DNA of 64,000 nt from Leifsonia xyli subsp. cynodontis DSM 46306 (lineage in GTDB: Bacteria; Actinomycetota; Actinomycetes; Actinomycetales; Microbacteriaceae). The notes below the pieces were generated by a model. The model worked only from the letters and a program-made list of their open reading frames with translations, ran no database searches and was not told the DNA's origin. How positions within the stretch are numbered: the stretch's first letter is position 1; each line of letters opens with the position of its first letter. Below are positions 16,021 through 23,547 of the stretch, one piece after another. The stretch spans positions 1,612,001 through 1,676,000 of the forward strand of contig NC_022438.1 of assembly GCF_000470775.1 (NCBI RefSeq), given 5' to 3'. Position numbers and translations under genes: made by a program.

Positions 16021-16322
16021 GTACTCGCAACTATGCCGTCGCCCCCGGTGAGTTCATCCAGGAGTGGCTAGAAGAAGGGGGCGTCTCGCAGCAAGCTCTC
16101 GCTGACCGTATGGGATGCAGCCGCAAACAAGTCAACGAAATCATCAACGGCCGCGCACCCATCACGAACGACAGTGCGATTCGTCTTGAACGTGTCGTCG
16201 GTATTCCGGCCGACTCGTGGTTGCGATACGAAGCCGCATACCGTTCTGACCTTGCTCGGATCGCCGACCAGGAGAACCTTAGAGTTCAAGCAACTCCCTA
16301 CCTCGAGAAAGGATCGGTGTGA
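16017..16322 (+). CDS. higA: HigA/VapI-type antitoxin, XRE-family DNA-binding protein
   Basis: This 101-residue protein starts at an ATG (16017) overlapping the toxin remnant stop by four bases. Residues 8 to 62 form a helix-turn-helix: Pro-Gly-Glu-Phe-Ile-Gln-Glu-Trp-Leu, then Ser-Gln-Gln-Ala-Leu-Ala-Asp-Arg-Met-Gly and Val-Asn-Glu-Ile-Ile-Asn-Gly-Arg-Ala-Pro-Ile, the HigA/VapI signature. HigA proteins neutralise the HigB RNase and repress their own promoter. Here the toxin gene is broken, so the antitoxin probably persists as a repressor or an orphan that could block related toxins. A third small gene overlaps its stop. Confidence 0.85.
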   Translation: MSTRNYAVAPGEFIQEWLEEGGVSQQALADRMGCSRKQVNEIINGRAPITNDSAIRLERVVGIPADSWLRYEAAYRSDLARIADQENLRVQATPYLEKGSV

Positions 16323-16591
16323 TGACGACTATCCAGCATTTCATTCTGGTGTTCGACCACTCCAAAGGTCACCTCACCGGCGAACCGCTCGAATACGGTC
16401 AGGACAGCGAGAGCGCCCTTGCCCGCTACTCCGAACTTGAGGAAGAGTTCCGCAACAACACGAACATGGACATCGTCCTCATCGGCTCGGACTCTCTCGA
16501 CACCGTCAAGGTCACCCACGCCAACTACTTCGATGGGACCGCTGCGTTCGCGAAGTACCTGAACGACATTCAGGCACAACGAACCAACTAA
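16322..16591 (+). CDS. Small conserved-looking protein in the higA operon
   Basis: I start this 89-residue protein at the ATG at 16322, whose first base is the last base of the higA stop; a GTG directly before is also possible. It contains Phe-Ile-Leu-Val-Phe-Asp-His, an alanine-rich acidic helix (Glu-Ser-Ala-Leu-Ala-Arg-Tyr-Ser-Glu-Leu-Glu), then Ile-Val-Leu-Ile-Gly-Ser-Asp-Ser-Leu-Asp-Thr-Val and Tyr-Phe-Asp-Gly. These blocks look conserved and compact, but I know no assigned function. Tight coupling to the antitoxin suggests co-regulation. A strong terminator follows. Confidence 0.75.
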   Translation: MTTIQHFILVFDHSKGHLTGEPLEYGQDSESALARYSELEEEFRNNTNMDIVLIGSDSLDTVKVTHANYFDGTAAFAKYLNDIQAQRTN

Positions 16592-16655
16592 CCCCTCGCC
16601 CCACCCCAGCGGGAACACCACCCACAACCCCCTGACAACTAACAGCCCCGTGACA

Positions 16656-16695
16656 CCCCGGCTCCGCCCCTCGATACGGGCGGAGCCGGGGCTTT
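16656..16695 (+). terminator. Strong rho-independent terminator of the higA operon
   Basis: A perfect 14-base inverted repeat (CCCCGGCTCCGCCC / GGGCGGAGCCGGGG) encloses an eight-base loop and is followed by CTTTTCG. It lies 65 bases after the last gene of the operon. Confidence 0.9.
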
Positions 16696-16763
16696 TCGTC
16701 GTTCGCCGGGAAGATGAACACAGATCGTGCCAGGACGAGCGGCGCCCACAGAGGGTGCACTTC

Positions 16764-16797
16764 CTAAAAAAGAAGAATTGGAAAGAAAACTTTCAAA
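16764..16797 (-). terminator. Possible weak terminator of the serine protease gene
   Basis: On the minus strand, downstream of the protease stop, a five-base hairpin (GAAAG, four-base loop, CTTTC) is followed by a T-rich run (CTTCTTTTTT). The stem is short, so this is tentative. The surrounding 100 bases are clearly more AT-rich than the rest of the window. Confidence 0.3.
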
Positions 16798-16840
16798 CCA
16801 GATGGTACTAGCTGTTGCTTTTTACCGGACCACAGTTTCG

Positions 16841-17773
16841 TTAGGAGGGAGCCAAGTCATACCTGTTATTGGTTTCCGACATGAACTCCCCAGCGCTAAC
16901 GTAGATCATGTATTCGATGTGGGTGACGGTATTTACGACATGCCTGGCCACCACACCACAAATGATGCCGGTTGGAAATGGGATGTAGACCGGTGATCCT
17001 GAATCGCCCTCTTGGACAGGAGTATCCGAGATGGCCCCATGCTCGCCTACTCCTCGAACCTGACCCTGAGGAACATCCATTCTGCTCCACTGACAGTTGA
17101 CTTCCGTCGTAGCACCACTCGTACAGAACCTGTCTACGTCGCCCGGGACTCCGTCTCGGAACTCACTGATAGGAACGGGCGAGAATCCACGAGTTCGGAG
17201 TGATTCCGTCCAGACCTTGCCTACAGCGCGCGGTTCAGAGCGCTGAATAACGCTGCAATGCACATCATGGTACCGGCCTACGAAGCAATGACTTCTCCGA
17301 GCAACCGCCGGCAAAACCCGGATCATCATCAGGTCAGATATGTTTGACTTCCAAATAACCTTACCGATAGGGCCTCCAGCCGTGTCCACAACGTCGCCGA
17401 CATTGCCGCAATGACCAGCAGTGACCACATAGCGGATCGCCCGACGGTAAGAGGTCAAATTCGACCAGAATCCATTCTTCTTCACCACAAAACCGGCCGT
17501 ACAAGGATGAGGATAGGTACCTGGGAAGATCAGCTCCGTCCCCGCCATCACAGGAGTGGTCATACGCTCCGGCCGGACCGCGGAAGCGGGCGCTTCGGAC
17601 ACGAGCACCGCACCCGCCACTAAGACCACCGCCATTGCCGCTTTCAAAACCCGCCCACGAGCCCGCCGGAAACGCTGGGAGCCAACACGCTCCAAAGACT
17701 CCTGTCGGGATGTGGTTCTCGATTCGTTGAAAACCGATTTGAGAAAAACTTTTTTCTTCACGAAAATCCTCAC
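16841..17773 (-). CDS. Secreted trypsin/chymotrypsin-like serine protease
   Basis: The 310-residue frame opens with a GTG at 17773. A membrane-type signal segment (about 44 to 66) ends in Ala-Pro-Ala-Ser-Ala. The catalytic triad is visible: His121 in Thr-Ala-Gly-His-Cys-Gly, Asp147 in Asn-Ile-Ser-Asp-Leu-Met, Ser258 in Gly-Asp-Ser-Gly-Ser-Pro, all in S1-family order. The mature protein has several Cys for disulfides. The first 40 residues are unusually long and basic and lack a ribosome site, so the real start may be further in. It lies 22 bases after a secreted-protein gene and may be co-transcribed. Extracellular proteases of this fold act in virulence in Clavibacter-like plant pathogens; a role here is inferred. 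Confidence 0.85.
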   Translation of the reverse strand: MRIFVKKKVFLKSVFNESRTTSRQESLERVGSQRFRRARGRVLKAAMAVVLVAGAVLVSEAPASAVRPERMTTPVMAGTELIFPGTYPHPCTAGFVVKKNGFWSNLTSYRRAIRYVVTAGHCGNVGDVVDTAGGPIGKVIWKSNISDLMMIRVLPAVARRSHCFVGRYHDVHCSVIQRSEPRAVGKVWTESLRTRGFSPVPISEFRDGVPGDVDRFCTSGATTEVNCQWSRMDVPQGQVRGVGEHGAISDTPVQEGDSGSPVYIPFPTGIICGVVARHVVNTVTHIEYMIYVSAGEFMSETNNRYDLAPS

Positions 17774-17795
17774 AACGCTCTAGAAAAGTTGAATT

Positions 17796-18443
17796 TCAAG
17801 TATTGGGGTCGCCAATGGGCTGAGAATGATCCACGTCTTCCTGCACAGCCTCATCGAAACCTGCGACAACCGGGAAGACCGTGTCCGAGGTGACCCCCAC
17901 CAAGGTCAATACGATCTCCTGACCGTTCACGCGGAAGAAGCTCCTCACCGTAGCCCCCCTCGCGTCGATCGCCCAGGGCGGCCGTAATGCGCCAACCACA
18001 CTGGCTTCGCCATCGACAAAAGCAACCCCTCCGTCCCGGAAGCCCACCGCCTTAATACCCTCCGGCAACCCCAAACGGAATCGATACTCCCGCGGAGCAC
18101 CCGCAGACGGCACCCTGATCACCGTCTGAGCACCCTCACCTGTCCCAAAAGTGGTCAGAACAGAACCGCCTACCTTACTTGAGATCAGCGCATCCCCCAC
18201 ACCATGGAAAAGACTCGCCGGGATACCCGTCGTATCGACCGCTTCGCCCGTTACCGTCCCAGGCGGATCAAAAGAAAACTCATCACTATCCTGCTGATCA
18301 GAACCCGACTGATCACCCGCAACAGAATGACGAACCGGGCTCGCCTGCGCACCCGACACCACCCCCGCAGACACACCGACAACCGCGACAACCACCGCCG
18401 CAGCCCCCAGAACAACCCACCCCCTACACAACCTACGCAACAT
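17796..18443 (-). CDS. Secreted protein sharing the domain of the 14284 protein
   Basis: I start at the ATG at 18443, preceded by GGGAAGGG, giving 215 residues; the longer upstream frame has no signal-like start. A signal peptide covers residues 1 to about 38 (Val-Val-Leu-Gly-Ala-Ala-Ala-Val-Val-Val, ending near Ala-Gln-Ala-Ser). After a Ser/Asp-rich stretch, residues 95 to 200 align by eye with the other secreted protein: Thr-Val-Ile-Arg, Tyr-Arg-Phe-Arg, Pro-Pro-Trp-Ala and Thr-Val-Phe-Pro-Val-Val-Ala. It stops directly after this domain and lacks the Cys-rich hydrophobic tail. It is likely the first gene of an operon with the serine protease. Confidence 0.65.
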   Translation of the reverse strand: MLRRLCRGWVVLGAAAVVVAVVGVSAGVVSGAQASPVRHSVAGDQSGSDQQDSDEFSFDPPGTVTGEAVDTTGIPASLFHGVGDALISSKVGGSVLTTFGTGEGAQTVIRVPSAGAPREYRFRLGLPEGIKAVGFRDGGVAFVDGEASVVGALRPPWAIDARGATVRSFFRVNGQEIVLTLVGVTSDTVFPVVAGFDEAVQEDVDHSQPIGDPNT

Positions 18444-18619
18444 GATCACACCCTTCCCAAAGGGCCAGAAGCCGAACCGCAACCCGGTCCGCCCCAGCCA
18501 ACCCAACTCTGCGCCCTGAATATCCCACCTCATCACCCCCCACGGCAAGACCAAAACCCGAACCGGACACTGAATCGGCCTGATTTTCGTTCCGTTCTTC
18601 AAGTAAGGATGGAAACTCG

Positions 18620-18925
18620 ATGAACAGGAAGTATTCGCCGGAGATGTGTGAGCGGGCGTTGCGGATGCTTGCGGAGACGCGGCCGTCGCACCCGACGATG
18701 ATGAGCGCGGTCCGTCACGTGGCCGGGCTGCTGGGGATGAGCCCCGAGACGCTGAGGCTGTGGCAGCGCCGCTACGAGGTCGACGCTGGCGTGATGCCGG
18801 GGCTGACCACGGACGCTGCGGCCGAGATCAAGCGGCTGCAGAAGGAGAACGCCGAGCTTCGTAAGGCCAACGAGATCCTCAAGGCTGCGAGCGTGTTTTT
18901 CGCGAAGGAGCCAGGCCGGCCCTGA
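18620..18925 (+). CDS. IS3-family transposase OrfA
   Basis: This 101-residue protein has the OrfA layout: an N-terminal helix-turn-helix (Arg-Lys-Tyr-Ser-Pro-Glu-Met-Cys-Glu-Arg-Ala, then Leu-Gly-Met-Ser-Pro-Glu-Thr-Leu-Arg-Leu-Trp) and a C-terminal leucine zipper (Ile-Lys-Arg-Leu-Gln-Lys-Glu-Asn-Ala-Glu-Leu-Arg-Lys). It binds the element ends and, by -1 frameshift, is normally fused to OrfB with the DDE catalytic core. OrfB is truncated here, so this copy cannot move on its own. Confidence 0.9.
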   Translation: MNRKYSPEMCERALRMLAETRPSHPTMMSAVRHVAGLLGMSPETLRLWQRRYEVDAGVMPGLTTDAAAEIKRLQKENAELRKANEILKAASVFFAKEPGRP

Positions 18926-19035
18926 CCGAGATGATCCGGTTCATCAATGAACATCGTGATCGTTTCGGGGTCGAGCTCATCTGCCGGGTGCTGCGCCCGG
19001 CAGTTCAAGGGTTCCTGACCTCCCGCGGGTATCGC
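18922..19035 (+). pseudogene. IS3-family transposase OrfB, N-terminal fragment
   Basis: Only the first 38 codons or so of orfB are present, in the -1 frame relative to orfA: Thr-Glu-Met-Ile-Arg-Phe-Ile-Asn-Glu-His-Arg-Asp-Arg-Phe-Gly-Val-Glu, then Phe-Leu-Thr-Ser-Arg-Gly-Tyr-Arg. These match the start of IS3 OrfB proteins. The sequence then becomes antisense methyltransferase, and the DDE residues are missing. Confidence 0.85.
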
Positions 19036-20004
19036 GCCGCGGTCGGTCGCCGTGCCCGCGCGGAGGGTGTTGCACAAGCCATCCGGGTGCAAGCGCAGAA
19101 AGCGACTCACGGTCTCGGTTGTGCCCGGCTCGGCCCCTGCGAAACGGTCGATGGACTTCTTCGTGTGTACGGTACGCGCCGAGGAGGTCATCTCGTCCTC
19201 TATCCGTGGACGGGGCCGGGAGAAATCGGTCGGGTCCTTCTTCGAGCCGCGAAGACGCGCAGCGTACTCGTTCGTCTTGCCATAGGCCACGCCCGCAACG
19301 TTGTCGTCGTGCAAGAGGTCTTCGAACAGGTCAGCGTCGGGCAGGTCGCCCAGCGCGTCGCTTACGCTCGCGCCGAGCGGCAGTGCGGGGTTCTTGGGAA
19401 CCGAGCCCCTAATCGTGCGCGGCGTGTGGGTCGGCTCGGGGTATTTGGGGAGCGCTACGTCCTTGCGGGCTCCGACGAGGATCGTGCGTCGGCGGGACTG
19501 CGGCGTACCGTAGTCGGCCGCCTGGAGGACCCTCACGGGTGTCACGACGTCATACTGGCCGCTCGTCTCGAACGACTCCACCACCTCGTCGAGAAGCTGG
19601 CGGTGTGGGCCCACCATGAGGCCCGCAACGTTCTCCATGAGAAAGTAGCGCGGCTTTAGTTCAAGCACGATGCGGACGAACTCCTTGAGGAGCGCGTTGC
19701 GCGGGTCGTCGACCAAGCGACGGCCGATCATCGAGATACCCTGACATGGCGGCCCACCGGCGACGAGGTGAATCTCGCGATCACCGATCTCGCTGCGCTT
19801 GCGGATCTCTGCACCCGAGATCTTCGACACGTCTGCGCAGAATGTCTTGCCCTGGGGAAAGTTAAACTCATGGACGGCCGCATGAACGGGATCGTACTCG
19901 ACAGCGGCGGCGACTTCGTAGCCGGCCTGCTCGAGGCCGAGCGACAGCCCTCCGGCTCCAGCGAAGAGGTCTACTGCAAGGGGACGCGATGCGTCGATGG
20001 GCAT
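19033..20004 (-). pseudogene. Cytosine-5 DNA methyltransferase, 3' end lost to an IS3 fragment
   Basis: From the ATG at 20004 about 324 native residues are intact, with the C5-methyltransferase motifs in order: motif I Asp-Leu-Phe-Ala-Gly-Ala-Gly-Gly (12 to 19), motif IV Gly-Gly-Pro-Pro-Cys-Gln-Gly with catalytic Cys87, motif VI Met-Glu-Asn-Val (123 to 126), and motif VIII Pro-Gln-Ser-Arg-Arg-Arg. Homology ends in motif IX, at Thr-Ala-Thr-Asp-Arg-Gly-Ala, where the IS3 fragment begins; motif X (Gly-Asn-Ser-Val) is lost. The frame runs on through IS sequence to 18772. No restriction enzyme gene is adjacent. Activity is unlikely. Confidence 0.85.
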
Positions 20005-20336
20005 GCCTCCAACCGCATCTTTTCGATCGATGTTCGACCAAACGACGCGCCGTGCGTGACCTAGTTTTGATCGATGCTCGCCCCAGCGGCCTTGTCGATG
20101 ACCCGTTCCAGACTATCCTTCGCCGCGTCCCCCACCCAACTGCGCCCCCACCCACCCCTGCCCACACTCTGCCCACAAACACCCCCCTGCCCACACTCGA
20201 CAAGGCTGCCACCTCGGGGAGAGCTTTACTGAGCTATGTGGGTAGTAATGTGGGGACCATACCCATCAATTCCTTGCCAATAAGGGGAACTGAACCGCTC
20301 ACCGTTTCCGGGGAACGGGGACGGGCGAGATCCGGG
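20005..20336. other. Intergenic region, no gene recognised
   Basis: This 332-base stretch lies between the methyltransferase fragment and a MerR gene. I find no convincing reading frame. A C-rich part carries a 15-base direct repeat (20155-20169 and 20184-20198). It marks the border between the accessory island and the conserved chromosome, so a scar or attachment site could be here, but none was identified. Confidence 0.5.
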
Positions 20337-20888
20337 TTAGGAGGCTTTGGACTTGGCAGCGCGACGGGCGGCGAGCTCGTCGAGCGAATCGGTTTGGGTG
20401 TCGAGCTCGACGAGAGAGGACTCGACCTCGCGGAGCACCTTGCCGACGGCGATGCCGAAGACGCCCTGGCCGCGGCTGACGAGGTCGATGACCTCGTCGC
20501 TGGAGGTGCAGAGGTAGACGCTGGCGCCATCGCTCATGAGCGTGGTCTGCGCCAGATCGCTGACGCCAGCCTCGCGGAGCTGATTCACGGCGGTGCGGAT
20601 CTGCTGGAGCGAGATCCCCGTGTCGAGCAGGCGCTTGACGAGTTTCAAGACCAGGATGTCGCGGAAGCCGTAGAGACGCTGCGAGCCAGAGCCGGCGGCG
20701 CCGCGCACGGTCGGCTCGACCAGGCCGGTGCGGGCCCAGTAGTCGAGCTGGCGGTAGGAGATGCCGGCGGCGCGGGCGGCGACGGCGCCGCGGTAGCCGC
20801 CGGTGTCGTCGAGCTCGGGAAGACCATCGGTGAACAGCAGACCCAGGTCGTACCGGGCGGCGTCGCTGTCAGGATTCGCTTCACTCAT
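20337..20888 (-). CDS. MerR-family transcriptional regulator
   Basis: I start at the ATG at 20888, giving 183 residues. After a 30-residue acidic leader, residues 38 to 105 form a MerR winged helix: Ile-Ser-Tyr-Arg-Gln-Leu-Asp-Tyr-Trp-Ala-Arg-Thr-Gly-Leu-Val and Leu-Tyr-Gly-Phe-Arg-Asp-Ile-Leu-Val-Leu. The C-terminus has a dimer helix and no Cys-rich metal site. In mycobacteria and relatives a second MerR gene of this type follows garA and the ftsR-like gene; here the bifunctional-nuclease gene that often separates them is absent. The target is not known. Confidence 0.85.
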   Translation of the reverse strand: MSEANPDSDAARYDLGLLFTDGLPELDDTGGYRGAVAARAAGISYRQLDYWARTGLVEPTVRGAAGSGSQRLYGFRDILVLKLVKRLLDTGISLQQIRTAVNQLREAGVSDLAQTTLMSDGASVYLCTSSDEVIDLVSRGQGVFGIAVGKVLREVESSLVELDTQTDSLDELAARRAAKSKAS

Positions 20889-21015
20889 GGTACACGCCTC
20901 TCCCGATGATGGTCGCGCCCGGTCACCGGGGCGCTTCATCCACGGTATCCATCCCCCGCTCCCCGGGCAACGACATCCGGTCATTCGCCGTCGGCGTGTC
21001 GAGCGACCCGGATCG

Positions 21016-21708
21016 TCAGGGGCGGAGGCGTTCCAGGGAGGCGCGGATGATGCTGGCTCGCACAGTGTCCAGGTGATCCGCGATCTCACGCGCGAGCTCG
21101 GCCGTCCTGGCCTTCGCGGTGACGTCCTTCCGGCGCGCGATCGGCACCAGAGCGGTCTCGATCAGACCGACCTCACGCTCTGCCGCCGCACGGAATCCGC
21201 GCAGGTGCCGCGGTCCGATCCCGGTGCTCGCGAGTTCGGCCAGAGCGCGCAGCACGACCAGGGCGTCCTCACCGTAGAGTTCGGCGGGCGCGATGAGCGA
21301 AGCGCTCACCGCCTCCTGCAGCAGCTCCGGCGTGGCCCCGGCCTCCCGGAGCAGCTCGTCGCGGTGGAAGCGCCGGCCGACGGGGAGGATGGAGGCACCG
21401 GAGGAAGCGCCCGGCATCGCTGGATTCTTGCCCGCGTCGAGGTCGGCGAGATACTGCTTGATGACCTTGAGCGGGAGATAGTGGTCGCGCTGCATCGCGA
21501 GCACTGTTCGCAGCCGTTCAAGATCCGCCGGGGAGAACTTGCGGTATCCGGAGGGAGTGCGAGCGGGCGCGACGAGGCCGCGCTCCTCCAGGAAACGCAG
21601 CTTGGAGGAGGAGAGCTCGGGGAACTCCGGCGTCAGCTGTGCGAGCACCTGGCCGATCGAGAGCAGGGCGGGCGCGGCGGCCGGGACCCGCGCTGCTGAC
21701 CGGGCCAT
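21016..21708 (-). CDS. ftsR: MerR-family regulator, FtsR-like
   Basis: This 230-residue protein has an N-terminal winged helix with Phe-Pro-Glu-Leu-Ser-Ser-Ser-Lys-Leu-Arg-Phe-Leu-Glu-Glu-Arg-Gly-Leu and Gly-Tyr-Arg-Lys-Phe-Ser, the pattern of the actinobacterial FtsR group (Corynebacterium FtsR, an activator of ftsZ). The gene follows garA/odhI exactly as in Corynebacterium and mycobacteria, and its ATG overlaps the garA stop by one base. The C-terminal 110 residues are helical, typical of the family. The ftsZ role is transferred from the family, not shown here. Confidence 0.8.
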   Translation of the reverse strand: MARSAARVPAAAPALLSIGQVLAQLTPEFPELSSSKLRFLEERGLVAPARTPSGYRKFSPADLERLRTVLAMQRDHYLPLKVIKQYLADLDAGKNPAMPGASSGASILPVGRRFHRDELLREAGATPELLQEAVSASLIAPAELYGEDALVVLRALAELASTGIGPRHLRGFRAAAEREVGLIETALVPIARRKDVTAKARTAELAREIADHLDTVRASIIRASLERLRP

Positions 21709-22223
21709 TAGCCGCTCGCCACGGCGGCGAGGTCGTGGCGGGAGGCGTAGAACGTGAGCCGGAACTTACCGATCTGAACCTCGGCGGAGTCGGCCAGAAA
21801 GGCGCTCTCGATGCGGACGCCGTCGTAGTATGTGCCGTTCAGCGAACCGAGGTCGCGGACCTCGAAGGTGGTTCCCCGGCGCGTGAACTCCGCGTGCCGT
21901 CGCGAGACGGTCACATCGTCGAGGAAGATCTCGGCGTTGGGGTGACGGCCGGCGGTCGTCACATCGGCGTCGAGGAGGAAGCGGGCCCCGGCGTTGGGGC
22001 CGCGGCGCACGATCAGCAGCGCGGAGCCCGAGGGCAGCGCGGCGATCGCCTCCTGCTCCTCCGGCGAGATCTCCCCGTCGAGCGGGTACATCTTCGACAC
22101 GAAATCATCGCCGAAGCGAGCCGTGGTCTCTTCGTTCCCCGACGCGGAATCACGCAGGGGGTTGTTCGTGGCGTCGCGCTCCGGCGTGTTGTCCGAACCG
22201 TGGGGATAGCTCTCGTCAGGCAC
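21708..22223 (-). CDS. garA: FHA-domain protein, GarA/OdhI-like metabolic switch
   Basis: The GTG at 22223 gives 171 residues; it overlaps the upstream gene by eight bases. An Asn-Glu-Glu-Thr-Thr-Ala-Arg-Phe stretch (residues 30 to 37) matches the N-terminal phospho-threonine motif of GarA/OdhI. Residues 80 to 160 are an FHA domain with Gly-Arg-His, Ser-Arg-Arg-His and Leu-Asn-Gly-Thr-Tyr. In related bacteria this protein, when unphosphorylated, inhibits 2-oxoglutarate dehydrogenase, and serine/threonine kinases relieve it. Motif and gene order make the assignment solid. Confidence 0.9.
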   Translation of the reverse strand: MPDESYPHGSDNTPERDATNNPLRDSASGNEETTARFGDDFVSKMYPLDGEISPEEQEAIAALPSGSALLIVRRGPNAGARFLLDADVTTAGRHPNAEIFLDDVTVSRRHAEFTRRGTTFEVRDLGSLNGTYYDGVRIESAFLADSAEVQIGKFRLTFYASRHDLAAVASG

Positions 22224-22845
22224 CGTCAGCCTCCTTCCCGTCCAGCGTATCGGATCGAACGCCGCTGTCATCGGCCGGAAGACGGATGACGCGGGCGGTT
22301 TCCCGAATGTAGGCGATGCCGGCCCACCAGTAGAGGAAGGCGCCCCAGAGCGCGAAAGCCCAGCCGAGCGGGAGGGAGAAGGGAGCGAGGGGCGCGAACG
22401 CCTCGCCGAGCATGAGCAGCGGGAGCGCCCAGAACAGACAGAAGGTGGCGACCTTGCCGAGGTGGCGTACCGGGAGCGGGCCATAGCCGTGGTTCGCGAG
22501 GATGACGCCGAGGACAGCGAGCATGACATCCCGGGCGACGATGACGGCGACGAGCCACCACGGGACGATGTCCCGCCAGGCCAGACCGATCAGAGCAGCG
22601 AAGATGTAGAGCCGGTCGGCGGCCGGATCGAGCAGCTGACCGAGCCGGGAGACCTGATCGAGTCGGCGGGCCAGCCAGCCGTCGAGGAAGTCCGTGATGC
22701 TCGACACGACGAGGACGAGGAGCGCGAGGGCGTCATGGCCCGCGATCACGAAGGCCAGGAAAACCGGAACGAGCGCGAGCCGGAAGAAACTGAGAGCGTT
22801 CGGGATCGTCCACACGCGCGCGCTGATCGCGCCGACTCCATCCAC
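22216..22845 (-). CDS. CDP-alcohol phosphatidyltransferase (PgsA-like)
   Basis: This 209-residue membrane enzyme carries the family motif at residues 52 to 77: Asp52-x2-Asp55-Gly56-x2-Ala59-Arg60-x8-Gly69-x3-Asp73-x3-Asp77, fully conserved. Five or six membrane helices surround it. Such enzymes transfer a phosphatidyl group from CDP-diacylglycerol to an alcohol, such as glycerol 3-phosphate (phosphatidylglycerol path) or phosphatidylglycerol (cardiolipin). The acceptor cannot be told from sequence. Gene order next to garA is conserved in actinobacteria. Confidence 0.85.
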   Translation of the reverse strand: MDGVGAISARVWTIPNALSFFRLALVPVFLAFVIAGHDALALLVLVVSSITDFLDGWLARRLDQVSRLGQLLDPAADRLYIFAALIGLAWRDIVPWWLVAVIVARDVMLAVLGVILANHGYGPLPVRHLGKVATFCLFWALPLLMLGEAFAPLAPFSLPLGWAFALWGAFLYWWAGIAYIRETARVIRLPADDSGVRSDTLDGKEADGA

Positions 22846-22854
22846 GAGTCCACT

Positions 22855-23478
22855 CTACTGAAGGGGGTGGGCATCCCCGGAGAGGTCACCGAGAGCGTCT
22901 CGCTGCCGGGCCGCCCGGAGGATCGCGGCACCAGCGCCAGGGCTCTCCGATCGTCCCCGGTTCCCGCGCCGCCGGGACGGTGAGGGCACCGTCGCAGCCG
23001 GCCGTGCTGGCTTCGGGAAGGCCGAGCGCATGTGGTCGGTGTCGAGGTAGTCGGCGACGCCGATCAGGATCAGGCTGAACACGATCTGCTCCGTCACCAT
23101 CCAGAACGGGTACAGGCCGGGGATCGCGGCAATGACCAGCGTGACGATCGGGAAGATCTTGGAGAAGAGGCGCAGCCGCAAGTACGCCCAGTAGTACCCT
23201 TTCCGGGCGCGCCAGCCGAAGTAGAAGAGGGTGAGCGTCATCCCGAGGACGACGAGAGAGCGCATCCACACCGCGAACGGGACGGACACGCCGTTCAGGT
23301 CGAGTGCGACCGCGACCGCGACGGCGACGGCGCCGAGGAGGAGTTCGGCGGCGAGGAGCCAGCCGATGACGGCGAACGCGCGCCGGGTGCGCGGGTGCTC
23401 ACGGCCGGCGGCCGGGACAGTGTAGCCCGCGTACCGGCCGCCCGCTATGCGGTCGAGACGCCTGAGGAAGGGTTCCAT
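22855..23478 (-). CDS. Conserved actinobacterial integral membrane protein
   Basis: This 207-residue protein lies directly upstream of the phosphatidyltransferase, nine bases away. Four hydrophobic segments are seen (about residues 35 to 62, 70 to 90, 108 to 126, 128 to 145) with Phe-Gly-Trp-Arg-Ala-Arg-Lys-Gly-Tyr-Tyr-Trp-Ala between the second and third. The C-terminal 55 residues are basic and Pro/Arg-rich, probably disordered. I recognise no catalytic motif. Co-occurrence with the lipid gene may hint at a membrane or envelope role. Confidence 0.75.
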   Translation of the reverse strand: MEPFLRRLDRIAGGRYAGYTVPAAGREHPRTRRAFAVIGWLLAAELLLGAVAVAVAVALDLNGVSVPFAVWMRSLVVLGMTLTLFYFGWRARKGYYWAYLRLRLFSKIFPIVTLVIAAIPGLYPFWMVTEQIVFSLILIGVADYLDTDHMRSAFPKPARPAATVPSPSRRRGNRGRSESPGAGAAILRAARQRDALGDLSGDAHPLQ

Positions 23479-23547
23479 GCCTTCACGTTAACCCACCGGC
23501 GGCGGGGATGCCTCCTTCTTTCGATGGACAGAGCGTACGGTGGAGGC

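Larger units (their letters stand above)
18571..19035 (+). mobile_element. IS3-family element, left part only
   Basis: The left end is probably near TGAATCGGCC at 18571, which looks like an IS3-type terminal start. orfA is complete, but only about 38 codons of orfB remain before the sequence changes to the truncated methyltransferase gene. No right end or target duplication can therefore be seen. The pattern suggests insertion followed by deletion from the element outward. Confidence 0.7.

Noticed and set aside
20150..20200. C-rich direct repeats as a possible CRISPR-like array
   Set aside because: Only two copies of 15 bases with a short spacer and no cas genes in the window.
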